Origin: Streptomyces sp. NBC_01275
GTDB taxonomy: Bacteria; Actinomycetota; Actinomycetes; Streptomycetales; Streptomycetaceae
Assembly (NCBI RefSeq): GCF_026340655.1
Contig: NZ_JAPEOZ010000001.1
Location: forward strand, 9,114,001-9,178,000
Direction: 5' to 3'
Length of the DNA stretch: 64,000 nucleotides
Each line of letters begins with the position of its first letter. Position 1 is the stretch's first letter. A model generated the notes under the pieces. The model did no database searches and was not told the origin of the DNA. It saw only the letters and a program-made list of their open reading frames with translations. Shown here piece by piece: positions 27,122 through 36,158 of the stretch. The position numbers and the translations under genes are program-made.

Positions 27122-28516
27122 TCACCCCCAGGTCGCCGAGTAGTACTGTCGGTAGGCCTTGCGGTCCTGCTCGGCGCGGATGTAGCGGGTCGCGACGAGG
27201 CCGACCAGGCTGCCGCCGATGACGAGCAGACCCGGGCCGATGTTGTTGGGATCGGTGAGCCGGGACGCGAGCGTCTCCGTGACGGTGCCCGCCACCGGAG
27301 CCGTCGAGCCCGGCGAGGTGGAGCCCGGGGCGATCGCCGCCTGGGTGGGCGACGAGGACGGCTGGGGAGCCTCGGACGCCGTGCCCGAGGAGCCCTGACC
27401 GGCGTTGTCGGACGGCGCGGCCACGATCAGCTGCACGTTGAGCGCGGCGAGCGCCCGCGTCACCGGCTGGAAGAACGTCGTGCCGCCCGTCGTGCAGTCG
27501 CCGCTGCCGCCGGAGGTCACCCCGATCGCGAGGCCCTCGGAGAACATCGGCCCGCCGCTGTCCCCGGGCTCGGCGCACACATTGGTCTCGATGAGCCCGC
27601 TGACGGTGCCCTCCGGGTAGTTCACCGTGGCGTCCAGCCCGGTGACCTGGCCGTCGTGCAGCCCGCTGGTGCTGCCGCTGCGGAACACCCGCAGGCCGAC
27701 GGACGCGTCGCCGGTGCCCGTGATCCGTACGCCCTTGCCGTCGCCGACGGCGACCACGTCGGCCCCGTCGCCGGCCTTGCCGCTCGCGTACTGCACCAGG
27801 GAGAAGTCGCTCCCGGGGAAGTTCGAGTTGATCGTGTTGCCGACCTGCTGCTTGGCCTGGTTGTCCGCGAACCAGATCGAGCCGGTGGGCCCGCAGTGCC
27901 CGGCGGTGAGGATGAAGTCGTTCGTCCCGTTGGTCACGTTGAAGCCCGCCGAACAGCGTCCGCCGGTCGACAGGATCGGCAGGGCGGCGTTGAGGCGTGT
28001 GGTGAAGGCGCCTGTGGTGCGCTCCATGCGGACGAAGCTGCCGATGCCCGTCGCCGTCTTCGTCAGCTCCGCCCAGTCGGCGGCCGACACGGTGCTGTCC
28101 GCCTGCACGACGACCTGGTTGGACTGGTAGTCCATGACCCAGGCGGTGCCGGGCACCCGCGGCGCCGAACGCAGCGTCGCCGCGGCCGACTTGAGCTCGT
28201 TCATGCTGTGCGAGACGACCTTCGCCTGGGCGCCCGACGTACGGACCAGGGCGGCCGTCTGCTCGTCGGTGACCGCGACGACCGGCTGCCCGTCGGCGTT
28301 GATCCAGGTGCCCGCCGTACGCGAGGTGCCGAGCTTCTTGACCAGGGCCGCACCGGGGTTGGTGGCGACGGACTCCGCCGAGTCGCGTGTCGTCGCCGCG
28401 GCGGACGGCTCACTTGCCATGGCAGCCTGCGTGACCATGGCTCCTCCCAGGAGGAGTCCGCCGACGGCCGCCAGCCGTGTCGCTCGCCGGACGGTCCGTC
28501 GTCGTACGTGCCTCAT
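27122..28516 (-). CDS. S1 family serine protease, streptogrisin-like, with C-terminal membrane anchor
   Basis: The 464-residue preproprotease has a long signal peptide (about residues 1-35), a pro-region, and a chymotrypsin-fold domain. The triad is the His of LTAGHCG (about residue 213), the Asp of GSDFSLVQY (about 245) and the Ser of CAEPGDSGGPMF (about 322). Unlike secreted streptogrisins it continues into a Ser/Thr/Pro-rich linker (about 370-415), a hydrophobic segment GPGLLVIGGSLVGLVATRYI (427-446) and a charged 18-residue tail. It should therefore be tethered to the outer face of the membrane. The gene is on its own downstream of DUF3800; a 14-bp palindrome lies about 105 bases upstream of its start. 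Confidence 0.9.
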   Translation of the reverse strand: MRHVRRRTVRRATRLAAVGGLLLGGAMVTQAAMASEPSAAATTRDSAESVATNPGAALVKKLGTSRTAGTWINADGQPVVAVTDEQTAALVRTSGAQAKVVSHSMNELKSAAATLRSAPRVPGTAWVMDYQSNQVVVQADSTVSAADWAELTKTATGIGSFVRMERTTGAFTTRLNAALPILSTGGRCSAGFNVTNGTNDFILTAGHCGPTGSIWFADNQAKQQVGNTINSNFPGSDFSLVQYASGKAGDGADVVAVGDGKGVRITGTGDASVGLRVFRSGSTSGLHDGQVTGLDATVNYPEGTVSGLIETNVCAEPGDSGGPMFSEGLAIGVTSGGSGDCTTGGTTFFQPVTRALAALNVQLIVAAPSDNAGQGSSGTASEAPQPSSSPTQAAIAPGSTSPGSTAPVAGTVTETLASRLTDPNNIGPGLLVIGGSLVGLVATRYIRAEQDRKAYRQYYSATWG

Positions 28517-28622
28517 GCTTGGCTCCCGAAACCCCGAACGCGCGGCCTCAACACCGCGGGGCCCTCCGGTCGTTGAGTGCCCTCACCTCCATACGTGCAG
28601 GGACGCCGTCGTGTTCACCCAG

Positions 28623-28636
28623 GAGGTGATCACCTC
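28623..28636. promoter_or_regulatory. 14-bp perfect palindrome upstream of the protease gene
   Basis: gaggtgatcacctc is a perfect palindrome. It overlaps the stop codon of the DUF3800 gene and lies 107 bases before the protease start, an operator-like position. It might alternatively be a chance feature of coding sequence. Confidence 0.4.
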
Positions 28637-29708
28637 AGCTTTCTCCTACGGAGGTCGGTGCGAGCCGGGACGGCGGGTCGTCGTCGGGCGGGCCGAGACG
28701 CTCCCAGCTGCGGGCGTCGCCCCATACGGCCGTCGTGCCGGTGTAGGGGCGCAGCAGTGCGGAGAGGGCGGGGTCGCCGCGGCCGTTCAGCTCGTCGGAG
28801 GCGATCTTGCGGGCGATCCCGGCGAGGAAGTCGGCGAGCTGCACCCGAGGGTCGTCGCGGGCGACGACGAGCCGGAGCCCGGCGAGCGCGATGCCCCGCC
28901 GGCGTGCCGCGTCCTCGATCCAGGCGATCCGCTCCGGGGTGAGCAGGTTCTGCCGGTCGTGCGCGAGCCGGACGGGGCGTCCGCCGACGCTCCAGTGGGC
29001 CGCGGTGTGCAGCACGGAGGAGAGAAGCGGATTGAGGAGCGGGAGCAGTACGAACGGCCCGCCCCGAATTCCGGCCCGGTACGCCAGCGCGCGGGACCGT
29101 TCCGCCGAGAGCCGGGTCAGAATGCCGGCCGCATCCGTCCTGGGATAGCGCTTCCGGAGGGTATCGACCGTGTGGAGGAAATCCGCGACGGGCGCGTCCG
29201 AGGCGTCGCCGGTGCGCATGCGCAGCAATTGGTTGGCCGCCTCCAGGAACTCCCGCCATTCTTCTTCCGCGAAGGTCCGCCGCCCTTTCCGAAAGAGGGT
29301 GAGGGCCGCTTGCGGATCGTCCAGCAGCAGGTCGACGGTCCGGTCCACGACGAAGAACGTCTTCTCGACCAGATGCACGTAGGCCTGCCCGTACAGCGGT
29401 CCGGAGGGGGAGAGCAGCCATTCCAGGACCGCCCGGTGCTTCTCGCGCAGCAGATGGTTCGCCTTGTACTCCTCGGCGGGCGAACGGATGCGGTCGCGGA
29501 TCTCCCGCACCTGGTCTGCCGCGGATTCCATGGACAGCAGCACACTCGCGTGCGCGAACACATCGGTGTTCCCGCCGGTGAGATTCTCCCCGTCCGAACC
29601 CGACTCGTCACAGGCGACCTCCGCGATCCCCGTCGCGTCCGTTCCCACCGTGTCCGCAATTCCCGTCGCGTCCTCCACGAATGTCCCGTTCAGGTGATCC
29701 CAGGTCAC
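28635..29708 (-). CDS. DUF3800 domain protein
   Basis: The 357-residue protein carries the two DUF3800 hallmarks: an N-terminal [11 protein letters not shown] (about residues 30-40) and a C-terminal [17 protein letters not shown] (about 302-318). The DESG and QLADF acidic residues sit as in an RNase H-like fold, so a nuclease role is suspected for the family, but none is proven. The middle (about 60-250) is helical. The GTG at 29708, with aggggg upstream, is preferred; the frame continues to 29933, but that would cross the divergent aminotransferase. DUF3800 genes are often in variable or defence-related loci; no defence partner is visible here. Confidence 0.8.
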   Translation of the reverse strand: MTWDHLNGTFVEDATGIADTVGTDATGIAEVACDESGSDGENLTGGNTDVFAHASVLLSMESAADQVREIRDRIRSPAEEYKANHLLREKHRAVLEWLLSPSGPLYGQAYVHLVEKTFFVVDRTVDLLLDDPQAALTLFRKGRRTFAEEEWREFLEAANQLLRMRTGDASDAPVADFLHTVDTLRKRYPRTDAAGILTRLSAERSRALAYRAGIRGGPFVLLPLLNPLLSSVLHTAAHWSVGGRPVRLAHDRQNLLTPERIAWIEDAARRRGIALAGLRLVVARDDPRVQLADFLAGIARKIASDELNGRGDPALSALLRPYTGTTAVWGDARSWERLGPPDDDPPSRLAPTSVGES

Positions 29709-29733
29709 ACCGCAGCCCCCTATCTTGTGCCCC

Positions 29734-30912
29734 ATGACCAGGATCTCGCACGAACCGTCCGGTGAACCGAATCCCCTCCGCTTCCTCACCCTCGACCGTC
29801 TCCGATGTCGTACGAGCATGAAATGGCGCAGGTATCCGGCGGACGTGCTGCCCCTGTGGGTCGCGGAGATGGACGTGCCGCTCGCCGGGCCCGTGGTCCG
29901 GGCCGTCGCCGACGCCCTCGCGCTCGGCGACACCGGCTATCCGGAGGGCGCCGGCTACGCGGAGGCGCTGGCCGCCTTCGCCGCCGAGCGGTGGGGATGG
30001 CACGGGCTCGCCGTGGAGCGCACCGCGATCGTGCCCGACGTGATGCTCGGCGTCGTGGAGATGCTCAAGCTGGTGACCGGGCCGGGCGACCCGGTGATCG
30101 TCAACCCGCCCGTGTACCCGCCCTTCTTCCCGTTCGTCACCCATCTGGACCGGCGGATCGCCGAGGCGCCGCTCGGCGTGGACGGACGGCTCGACCTCGA
30201 TGTTCTGGAGCGGGCCTACCGGCGGGCCGTCGAGGGCGGCGGCCGGGCCGCGCATCTGCTGTGCAGCCCGCACAACCCGACCGGCGCCGTGCACACCGCG
30301 CAGGAGCTGACCGCCGTCGCCGCCCTCGCCGAGCGGTACGGCGTGCGGGTGGTCGCCGACGAGATCCACGCGCCGCTCACCGCCGTGGGAGTCGACTTCG
30401 TGCCCTGGCTGAGCGTGCCCGGCGCGGAGCGCGGCCTGTCGCTGATGTCGGCGTCCAAGGCGTGGAACCTGGCCGGCCTCAAGGCCGCCGTCGCCGTCGC
30501 GGGCCCCGAGGCCGCCGCCGATCTGGCCCTGCTCCCCGAAGAGGTCGGCCACGGCCCCAGTCATGTGGGCGTGCTCGCGCACACCGCCGCCCTGCGCGAC
30601 GGCACGCCCTGGCTGGACGCCCTGCTGACCGGCCTCGACGACAACCGGCGGCTGCTCTCGCAGCTGTTGGCCGAGCGGTTGCCCGGTGTCCTGCACCGGC
30701 CGGGCGAGGCCACCTACCTCGCCTGGCTCGACTGCCGGGCGCTGGGTCTCGGGGACGATCCGGCCGAGGTCTTCCTGGAGCGCGGGCGGGTGGCGCTGAG
30801 CTCCGGACCGGAGTTCGGCACGGGCGGGGCCGGGCACGTACGCCTGAATCTGGCCACCTCGCCGGAGATCCTCACCGAAGGGGTGCGCCGGATGGCGAGT
30901 GCCGTGCGCTGA
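29734..30912 (+). CDS. MalY/PatB-type PLP-dependent C-S lyase or aminotransferase
   Basis: The 392-residue enzyme is a fold-type I PLP protein of the MalY/PatB group, beta C-S lyases that release ammonia, pyruvate and a thiol from cystathionine or cysteine conjugates. Early hallmarks are [19 protein letters not shown] and DTGYPEG; then [21 protein letters not shown] and the PLP Lys in [15 protein letters not shown] (about residue 241); an Arg substrate anchor is in the C-terminal HVRLNLATS. The ATG at 29734 is chosen over a TTG at 29725. It is divergent from the DUF3800 gene with 25 bases between the chosen starts, which leaves little room for separate promoters. Confidence 0.9.
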   Translation: MTRISHEPSGEPNPLRFLTLDRLRCRTSMKWRRYPADVLPLWVAEMDVPLAGPVVRAVADALALGDTGYPEGAGYAEALAAFAAERWGWHGLAVERTAIVPDVMLGVVEMLKLVTGPGDPVIVNPPVYPPFFPFVTHLDRRIAEAPLGVDGRLDLDVLERAYRRAVEGGGRAAHLLCSPHNPTGAVHTAQELTAVAALAERYGVRVVADEIHAPLTAVGVDFVPWLSVPGAERGLSLMSASKAWNLAGLKAAVAVAGPEAAADLALLPEEVGHGPSHVGVLAHTAALRDGTPWLDALLTGLDDNRRLLSQLLAERLPGVLHRPGEATYLAWLDCRALGLGDDPAEVFLERGRVALSSGPEFGTGGAGHVRLNLATSPEILTEGVRRMASAVR

Positions 30913-30978
30913 GCGCCCTCCGCTGGGGGATCGCCGACGTCGCCGCCCGGCCGTCGCCCGCCGACGGGCGGTCGCCGC

Positions 30979-31391
30979 ATGAGCACCCCCGCGACCCGTA
31001 TCCGCGAACTCGTCGTCGCCCCCATCGCCTTCTCCGATCCGCCGCTGCTCAACTCGGGCGGCGTGCACGAGCCCCTCGCCCTGCGTGTGATCCTCCAACT
31101 CGTCCTGGAGGACGGCACGGTGGGCCTCGGCGAGGCGACGGGCGGCGAGACCCGCCTGGAACGACTTCACCCCGCCGCCCTTGCCGTCGTAGGGCTGGAC
31201 GTCTTCGACACCACGGCCGTCTGAGCCGCCCTGCTGCCGACCGTGCCCAGCTCCCACGAACGCGGCTGGACCACGACGCCCTCGACCGGCTGCACAGCCG
31301 CTACCTCGGCTCCGGGATGCGGGGCCGGGACGACACCGGGTACATGCGGCGCGTCCAGCCGGACTACCAGCTGAAGGTGCCCCGGTGGTGA
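30979..31391 (+). pseudogene. glucarate dehydratase remnant (internal deletion and frameshift)
   Basis: The first part (30979-31224) encodes IRELVVAPIAFSDPPLLNSG, GVHEPLALRVILQLVLEDG and VGLGEATGGE, the N-terminal capping domain of glucarate dehydratase. It ends in a stop soon after VVGLDVFDT. About 40 bases further on, in another frame, 31263-31391 encodes LDHDALDRLHSRYLGSGMRG then RDDTGYMRRVQPDYQL and PRW, the C-terminal tail of the same family. The intervening 300 or so residues, including the enolase-superfamily barrel with the metal ligands and catalytic Lys/His, are missing. A full-length enzyme is about 420-450 residues. No product is expected to be active. Confidence 0.8.
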
Positions 31392-31428
31392 CCGGCTTCG
31401 AGGCCCGGCCGCTGCCTAGACTGCGCAC

Positions 31429-31809
31429 ATGGACGACACATCGCTCGACCGGCTGGCAGCGGGCAAGTACCTGCTGATCACCAGCTATCGCAAGAACGGA
31501 ACCGGGGTCGCCACCCCTGTGTGGGTGGTGCGCGACGGGGAGACGCTCGGCGTGTGGACGGTCGCCGACTCCTGGAAGGTGAAGCGGATCCGGGCCCGCG
31601 CCGACGTCCTCGTCGGCCCCTGCGACGTACGCGGCAACCCGACCGGCGAGCAGGTCCCGGCCACCGCCGAGATCTGCGACCCGGCCACCACCGCCCACTA
31701 CCGCACGCTCCTCGCCCGCAAGTACGGCCTCTTCGGCCGCCTCACGCTCCTCGGCAGCCGACTGCGCCGGGGCCGGGACGGAACGCTCGGGATCCGCGTC
31801 ACGCTGTGA
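31429..31809 (+). CDS. PPOX class F420-dependent oxidoreductase
   Basis: This 126-residue split-barrel flavin/deazaflavin-binding protein belongs to the Rv2061/TIGR03666-type PPOX group: LAAGKYLLITSYRKNGTGVA near the N-terminus, TPVWVVRDGETLGVWTVAD, SWKVKRIRARADVLVGPCD and a C-terminal LARKYGLFGRLTLLGSRLRR. Enzymes of this size use reduced F420 rather than FMN in actinomycetes; the electron acceptor is unknown. The ATG at 31429 is the natural start. A strong hairpin lies right after the stop. Confidence 0.87.
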   Translation: MDDTSLDRLAAGKYLLITSYRKNGTGVATPVWVVRDGETLGVWTVADSWKVKRIRARADVLVGPCDVRGNPTGEQVPATAEICDPATTAHYRTLLARKYGLFGRLTLLGSRLRRGRDGTLGIRVTL

Positions 31810-31824
31810 GCACGGAGAGACAAA

Positions 31825-31854
31825 GGGGGCACGGACCGTGCGGTCCATGCCCCC
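31825..31854. terminator. bidirectional terminator hairpin
   Basis: A 13-bp stem with one mismatch (gggggcacggacc with ggtccatgccccc) and a 4-base loop lies between the convergent F420 enzyme and the large secreted protein gene. Confidence 0.8.
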
Positions 31855-31884
31855 TCGGGTTGTGCGGGTGACGACTCGTGCGGG

Positions 31885-34659
31885 TCAGGGCGTGTCCACG
31901 ACCGTCCCCGTCAGCACCGGCTGGTCCGGCAGCGGCTCGGCCTCGAAGTCGGTCAGAGCCAGGCGCGTCGACTCGGCCGGCTCGACCACCTGGTCCTTCA
32001 CCGTCGGCACCGTGAAGTCGGCGGCCGTGCTCCCGGCCGGGAGGGCCACCCACACCCACAGGTTAGCCTCGGACAGCGGGCGCTCCGGGTCGGGCAGGTC
32101 ACCGGAGTTGTCCTGCAGCCACTGCGGGTCCACGTCCTTGGTGGACAGCTCCGCGCCCTCGGTGACCGGGAGTAGCCGGACCGGCTGCCAGATGTCCACG
32201 TCGGCGGTCTCGGAGAGGGTGATCCGCCAGGTCAGCGACTCGCCCTCGGTCACCCGGTCGGCGACGGGCGTCAGGGTGACCTTCGGCGCCGGGTCGTCGT
32301 TCTGCGCGGTGACCCCGCCTCGGTAGGAGCCGACGACCGCGCCCCGCACGGCCTTCGCGAGCAGGTCGTGCTGCAGGTCGTCGCCGTAGCGCGTGTCGCC
32401 CTTCACCTCGACCGGTACGTCGATCGGGGTGGCCCCGGGCCGAACCGTGAGCACTTTCTCCCTGGCCGCGCCGGTCGCCGGGTCGACGACGTAGAAGCGG
32501 ACCTTGCCGCTGGCGTGTCCGGAGACCTGGACCGGGATGTGGTAGGTGCGGGTGCCGGAGTCGCCCTCCTTGACCGTGAGGCGGCCGATGTCGACGCGCG
32601 GCAGCGCCGCCGCCTTCACCGCGGGGGTGCCGGGGGCCCAGCCCCAGGCGTCCATGAACCAGGCCTGGCCGGATCCCGAACGCGGGGTCAGCTCAAGGGA
32701 CTTGACGTGCTTGAGGTCGAGCCCGGCGTGGGTGGCGGCGGCCAGCGGGACCCGTAGTTCGCGGGCCCAGTAGGAGGCGGTGCGGTCGGAGCCCGGCAGC
32801 CCGTCGACCTTGATCTGTCCGAGTTCGGCGCGGCGGCCGGCGGAGTCGGTGACGGTCACGTCCAGCTTGGTGCCGGTGGTGTTCGGCGGCACGAAGACGC
32901 GCAGCGCGAGGCTCTTGGCCCCGGAGAGGGAGACGGGAGCGGTGGAGGTGATCTTCGCCGGAGTGCCCGGCGCGGACCACTTCAGCGCGACCGCGTTCGT
33001 GCCGGTGTCCGTCTCCAGGTCCCACCACCCGAAGTGCGGGGACCTCCCCAGGGCGTTGTCGCCCAGACAGGCCTTGGCCGGGTCGGGGTCCGACCAGCAC
33101 ACCCGGCCGCCGGTCACCTTCACCCCGCCGTTCAGCAGGAAGCCTCCCGTACGGCGGGCGCCGACGGCGTGCGTCAGGACGCGGGCCGGGTCGGCGGAGG
33201 GGGCGCGCTTGCCCGAGCCGTCGAGCAGCGGGCGCACCCGGTCGTCACCGGCGACGAACAGCCGGGCCGCGGCGGCGATGTAGGTCGCGCCGGCCGTGTG
33301 CTGCTGGTCGGCGGTCAGCCGGGTGGGGGCGCCGGTGGAGCAGACCGGGTCGGGCTGCGGGTCGTCCGGGTCCTCCCAGAAGTCGTCGAAGGACGGCGCC
33401 ACGGCCTTGCCCGGCGTCCACTCGGTGTTGAAGAAGTTGTGGTTGGCGCCGACCACGTAGACCGCGCTGTGCAGGGCGGCGCCCTTGCTGACGCCACGCG
33501 TCCCGTCGAGGTACGTCTCGCCCTCGAGGTCGGAGACGTCGCCGTCGCAGCCGGGCAGGATGGTCGCGGACGGCACGTCGGCGACCGGATTCTGGCCGAA
33601 GATCGTCGGTCCGATGAGGACGGTGCCGCGGATCTTCCAGCGGACCGGGCCCCGGTAGCCGTCCTGCGCGGCGGGCGGCGGGTAGAGGCTGTCCATGGCG
33701 GCCCGGTTGACGCCCTCGCCGCCGCGCGAGTGACCGACGAGCAGGACCCGGGAGAGGTCGGCCTTCGTCGCGTCGGGCACCGCCGTGGGGGCGTGGCTCG
33801 GGTGGGCGGCCCAGTCGGCCCACTGGGCGAGGTGCCGGCGCACCAGCGAGGAGCGCGCCTGTGCGCCGGCGTCGTCGACGTTCGCGTCCTGGCCGTTGAT
33901 GCCGTTGGCGGAGATCGACACCGTGACGTAGCCCTGGGAGGCGAGGAGCTTCTGGTCCTGCAGATAGCCCTGGTAGCTCGGGATCGACTTCATGCCGGCC
34001 GGGCAGGGCCAGGAGATGTCGAGGTCGTCGCTGCCCGGCTGGTAGCAGGTGGTGTGGCGGCCGTGCAGGAACAGTGCGAGCGGCCGCTTCCCGGTGGCGC
34101 CCTTGGGTGCGACGACGACGGCCCTCATCTCCACCGGCTCGGGGAAGTCGGGCAGCTTCACCGGGTCGAGGGAGTACTCGCCGGTGGCGGTGCGGTACGA
34201 GCCCGGCTTGCCGGGGTCCACGGAGTTGGCCGGGAGCCGAGCCGGGGGCTGCGCGGCTTCGGCCGGTGAATTCCTGCTGCTTTTGCGCGAGTCGTCGGCG
34301 GCCGCGTCCAACCGCCGTCCGGAAGCGCGTACTTGCAGGTCGTCGAGGGACGCGCCGGGGTCCAGGGCGAGCCGGAACGTGCGGCCGTCCTTCGCCGCCT
34401 TCGGTACGCCGAGCAGCCGGCCGCCCGCGTGGAACTCGACGCGGGCGTCGCCCACCGGCACCCGTGTGGCCGACCGCCAGACCAGCTCGCGGTCGGCGCC
34501 CTCCCCGGTGACGCGCCAGCCCTTCGGCAGTGTGCTGTCGGCGGTCGCCGCGGGCGGCTTTGCCTGGGGCGGTTGTTGGGCCTGGGCCAGTCCCGGTGAG
34601 CCCGCAAGGGCCGCGAGCACGGCCACGGCGGTGACACCTATGCGCCGGGCACGGATCAA
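31885..34659 (-). CDS. large secreted protein with alpha/beta-hydrolase domain and Calx-beta-like C-terminus
   Basis: The start is placed at the TTG at 34659 because it follows gaggagggg at ideal spacing and directly precedes a signal peptide (IRARRIGVTAVAVLAALAG, ending AQAQ). The 924-residue product then has a Pro-rich stretch, and an alpha/beta-hydrolase region (about residues 175-470) with LALFLHGRHTTC and the nucleophile elbow VLLVGHSRGGEG. A carbohydrate-binding-like beta region follows (about 520-700), then two Calx-beta-like segments, recognisable as LTVKEGDSGTRTYHIPVQVS and VTEGESLTWRITLSETADV. It is exported and probably acts on an ester or lipid outside the cell; the substrate is unknown. 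An upstream frame to 34782 is open but lacks a start signal. Confidence 0.85.
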   Translation of the reverse strand: MIRARRIGVTAVAVLAALAGSPGLAQAQQPPQAKPPAATADSTLPKGWRVTGEGADRELVWRSATRVPVGDARVEFHAGGRLLGVPKAAKDGRTFRLALDPGASLDDLQVRASGRRLDAAADDSRKSSRNSPAEAAQPPARLPANSVDPGKPGSYRTATGEYSLDPVKLPDFPEPVEMRAVVVAPKGATGKRPLALFLHGRHTTCYQPGSDDLDISWPCPAGMKSIPSYQGYLQDQKLLASQGYVTVSISANGINGQDANVDDAGAQARSSLVRRHLAQWADWAAHPSHAPTAVPDATKADLSRVLLVGHSRGGEGVNRAAMDSLYPPPAAQDGYRGPVRWKIRGTVLIGPTIFGQNPVADVPSATILPGCDGDVSDLEGETYLDGTRGVSKGAALHSAVYVVGANHNFFNTEWTPGKAVAPSFDDFWEDPDDPQPDPVCSTGAPTRLTADQQHTAGATYIAAAARLFVAGDDRVRPLLDGSGKRAPSADPARVLTHAVGARRTGGFLLNGGVKVTGGRVCWSDPDPAKACLGDNALGRSPHFGWWDLETDTGTNAVALKWSAPGTPAKITSTAPVSLSGAKSLALRVFVPPNTTGTKLDVTVTDSAGRRAELGQIKVDGLPGSDRTASYWARELRVPLAAATHAGLDLKHVKSLELTPRSGSGQAWFMDAWGWAPGTPAVKAAALPRVDIGRLTVKEGDSGTRTYHIPVQVSGHASGKVRFYVVDPATGAAREKVLTVRPGATPIDVPVEVKGDTRYGDDLQHDLLAKAVRGAVVGSYRGGVTAQNDDPAPKVTLTPVADRVTEGESLTWRITLSETADVDIWQPVRLLPVTEGAELSTKDVDPQWLQDNSGDLPDPERPLSEANLWVWVALPAGSTAADFTVPTVKDQVVEPAESTRLALTDFEAEPLPDQPVLTGTVVDTP

Positions 34660-34793
34660 GGGTCCCCTCCTCGTACGTAGGAGTGTGGGCGCCCGTCCGA
34701 AGCGGGAGCCCTTCACGCCACGAAGGAAGCGAAAAGGGACCTGTGGGTTGCCTGTGCCGCAGGAGTCTGCCCGTGCGCACAAGAATCAGGCCA

Positions 34794-34809
34794 CGGGGGA
34801 CTGCCCCCG
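34794..34809 (-). terminator. small terminator-like hairpin after the DUF35 gene
   Basis: cggggg and cccccg pair around a 4-base loop, 12 bases past the stop of the minus-strand DUF35 gene. It is short, without a T-run. The remainder of 34660-34821 is presumably the promoter region of the secreted protein; I could not place a clear -35/-10. Confidence 0.4.
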
Positions 34810-34821
34810 AAACCATGCTGT

Positions 34822-35235
34822 CTAGTGCCAGGCCCGGTAAGGCTCTTCGAGCAGTTGGAAGACCGGCTCGCCCCGCACCGGGTCCTTCACCGTGGACAGC
34901 CGGACGCGGTCGCCGCTGTGGACGCCGATGAGCGGCCCCATGACCCGGCCGCGCACCACGAACCCCTCGGCCATCTCGACCAGCGACACATTGCGCGCGG
35001 AAGGGGTGTTGCGGTGCACCACCGTGGCGTGGCGGACCGTGCCCGTGCCCGCGCTGCGCTCCGTGGAGAGGTCGCTGCCCTGGCAGACCGGACAGAGCAG
35101 GCGGTGGTACATGGCGGTCCCGCACCAGTTGCAGCGCTGGAAGAGGATCGTCTCCGTGTCCGGGCTCTGGCGGTCGAGCAGGCCCGCCGTGGAGCCGGCT
35201 GCCCGCTGAACGGCGCTTCCTGAGTGGTGGTACAC
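34822..35235 (-). CDS. Zn-ribbon/OB-fold protein, DUF35 family
   Basis: The 137-residue protein has a rubredoxin-like zinc ribbon, CNWCGTAMYHRLLCPVCQG (about residues 36-54), followed by an OB-fold (GTVRHATVVHRNTP, FVVRGRVMGPLIGVHSGDRV). DUF35 proteins usually partner thiolase-like enzymes in acyl-CoA, sterol or ketone-body metabolism. The GTG at 35235 is chosen because agggag lies 5' of it. A further in-frame start at 35316 would place 27 unrelated residues in front and absorb the operator. No thiolase is next to it. A perfect palindrome shared with the neighbouring TetR gene lies in its upstream region. Confidence 0.82.
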   Translation of the reverse strand: MYHHSGSAVQRAAGSTAGLLDRQSPDTETILFQRCNWCGTAMYHRLLCPVCQGSDLSTERSAGTGTVRHATVVHRNTPSARNVSLVEMAEGFVVRGRVMGPLIGVHSGDRVRLSTVKDPVRGEPVFQLLEEPYRAWH

Positions 35236-35310
35236 GCTGGTCAACTCCCTGCGCTCGGGCGGAATCCCACGTGCGCGGTTCGCCGTGCCACCGCGCACGG
35301 CCACAGCGTA

Positions 35311-35325
35311 TGGCACTCAGTGCCA
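35311..35325. promoter_or_regulatory. perfect palindrome upstream of the DUF35 gene
   Basis: tggcactcagtgcca is a perfect 15-bp palindrome 76 bases upstream of the DUF35 start. A partial copy, aaaggcactg, follows at 35331. Its left part, tggcactcagt, recurs at 36158 before the TetR gene, suggesting a shared operator. Confidence 0.6.
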
Positions 35326-35360
35326 CGCGTAAAGGCACTGCGTACCCATAATTTCGGGAC

Positions 35361-36125
35361 TCAGCCCCGTCCCAGCGTCGTCTCGATCTCCTGCACCACC
35401 CGCCACAGCGGCGCCCCGCGCCGGGACACGACCACGACGACGTCACCGTCGGCGCCCACCGCGCCGGGGTCCTCGACGATCGCGGGCCGCACCTCGGCCG
35501 GAGGCGTGGACGCGGGCGACGCCGTCGGCGCCGTCGGCGTCCCGAACGCCGACTGCACGTATCCCAGCGCGTGGTCCACCGTCGCGCTCGCGTCGCCGCG
35601 TCCGTCCGAACGCAGCCAGGAACGCAGGGCGTTGTTGTGGGCGGCGACCACGGCGGCCGCGATCACGTCGGCGCGGAGGCTGCCGTCGCGCCGACCGGCG
35701 TAGCGGGTGCGCAGATACGCGGCGAGGGCGCGCTCGTAGCGCCAGACCACCGACAACTCATAGGCGCGCAGCCCGGGGACCTGCTTGGTGAGCCGGTAGC
35801 GCTGCACGGAGAAGGAGGGGTTCTCGGCGTACATGAGGAGCACGAGCCGGGCCGCGTCGCACACCCGTCGCACCGGCTCGTGGGCCGGGTCGCTCAGGGC
35901 GAGGAAGGCGGTCATGTCGGCCAGGCACCGCTCGTGGTCGGGGAAGACCACGTCCTCCTTGGAGGGGAAGTAGCGGAAGAAGGACCGCCGGCCGACGCCC
36001 GCGAGGGCGACGATGTCGTCGACGGTGGTCTGCTCGTAGCCCCGCTCCAGGAACAACTGGAAGGCCGCCGCGACCAGGGCGTCCCGCATGGGGGGCTTCG
36101 CCTCCGCCTTGTGAGTGGAGCTCAT
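35361..36125 (-). CDS. TetR family transcriptional regulator
   Basis: From the ATG at 36125 the protein is 254 residues. The DNA-binding part is MRDALVAAAFQLFLERGYEQ, then TTVDDIVALAGVGRRSFFRYF (about residues 13-54), followed by PSKEDVVFPDHERCL. The C-terminal third (about 190-254) is an unusual tail containing an Ala/Pro/Thr-rich linker and VVVVVSRRGAPLWRVVQEIE. A larger frame runs upstream to 36779, but it crosses folD and is a shadow. Nearly identical palindromic elements lie before this gene and before DUF35, so this regulator probably controls both. Confidence 0.9.
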   Translation of the reverse strand: MSSTHKAEAKPPMRDALVAAAFQLFLERGYEQTTVDDIVALAGVGRRSFFRYFPSKEDVVFPDHERCLADMTAFLALSDPAHEPVRRVCDAARLVLLMYAENPSFSVQRYRLTKQVPGLRAYELSVVWRYERALAAYLRTRYAGRRDGSLRADVIAAAVVAAHNNALRSWLRSDGRGDASATVDHALGYVQSAFGTPTAPTASPASTPPAEVRPAIVEDPGAVGADGDVVVVVSRRGAPLWRVVQEIETTLGRG

Positions 36126-36158
36126 GGTCGCCGAACGTAGCACTCGACCGACGACGAT

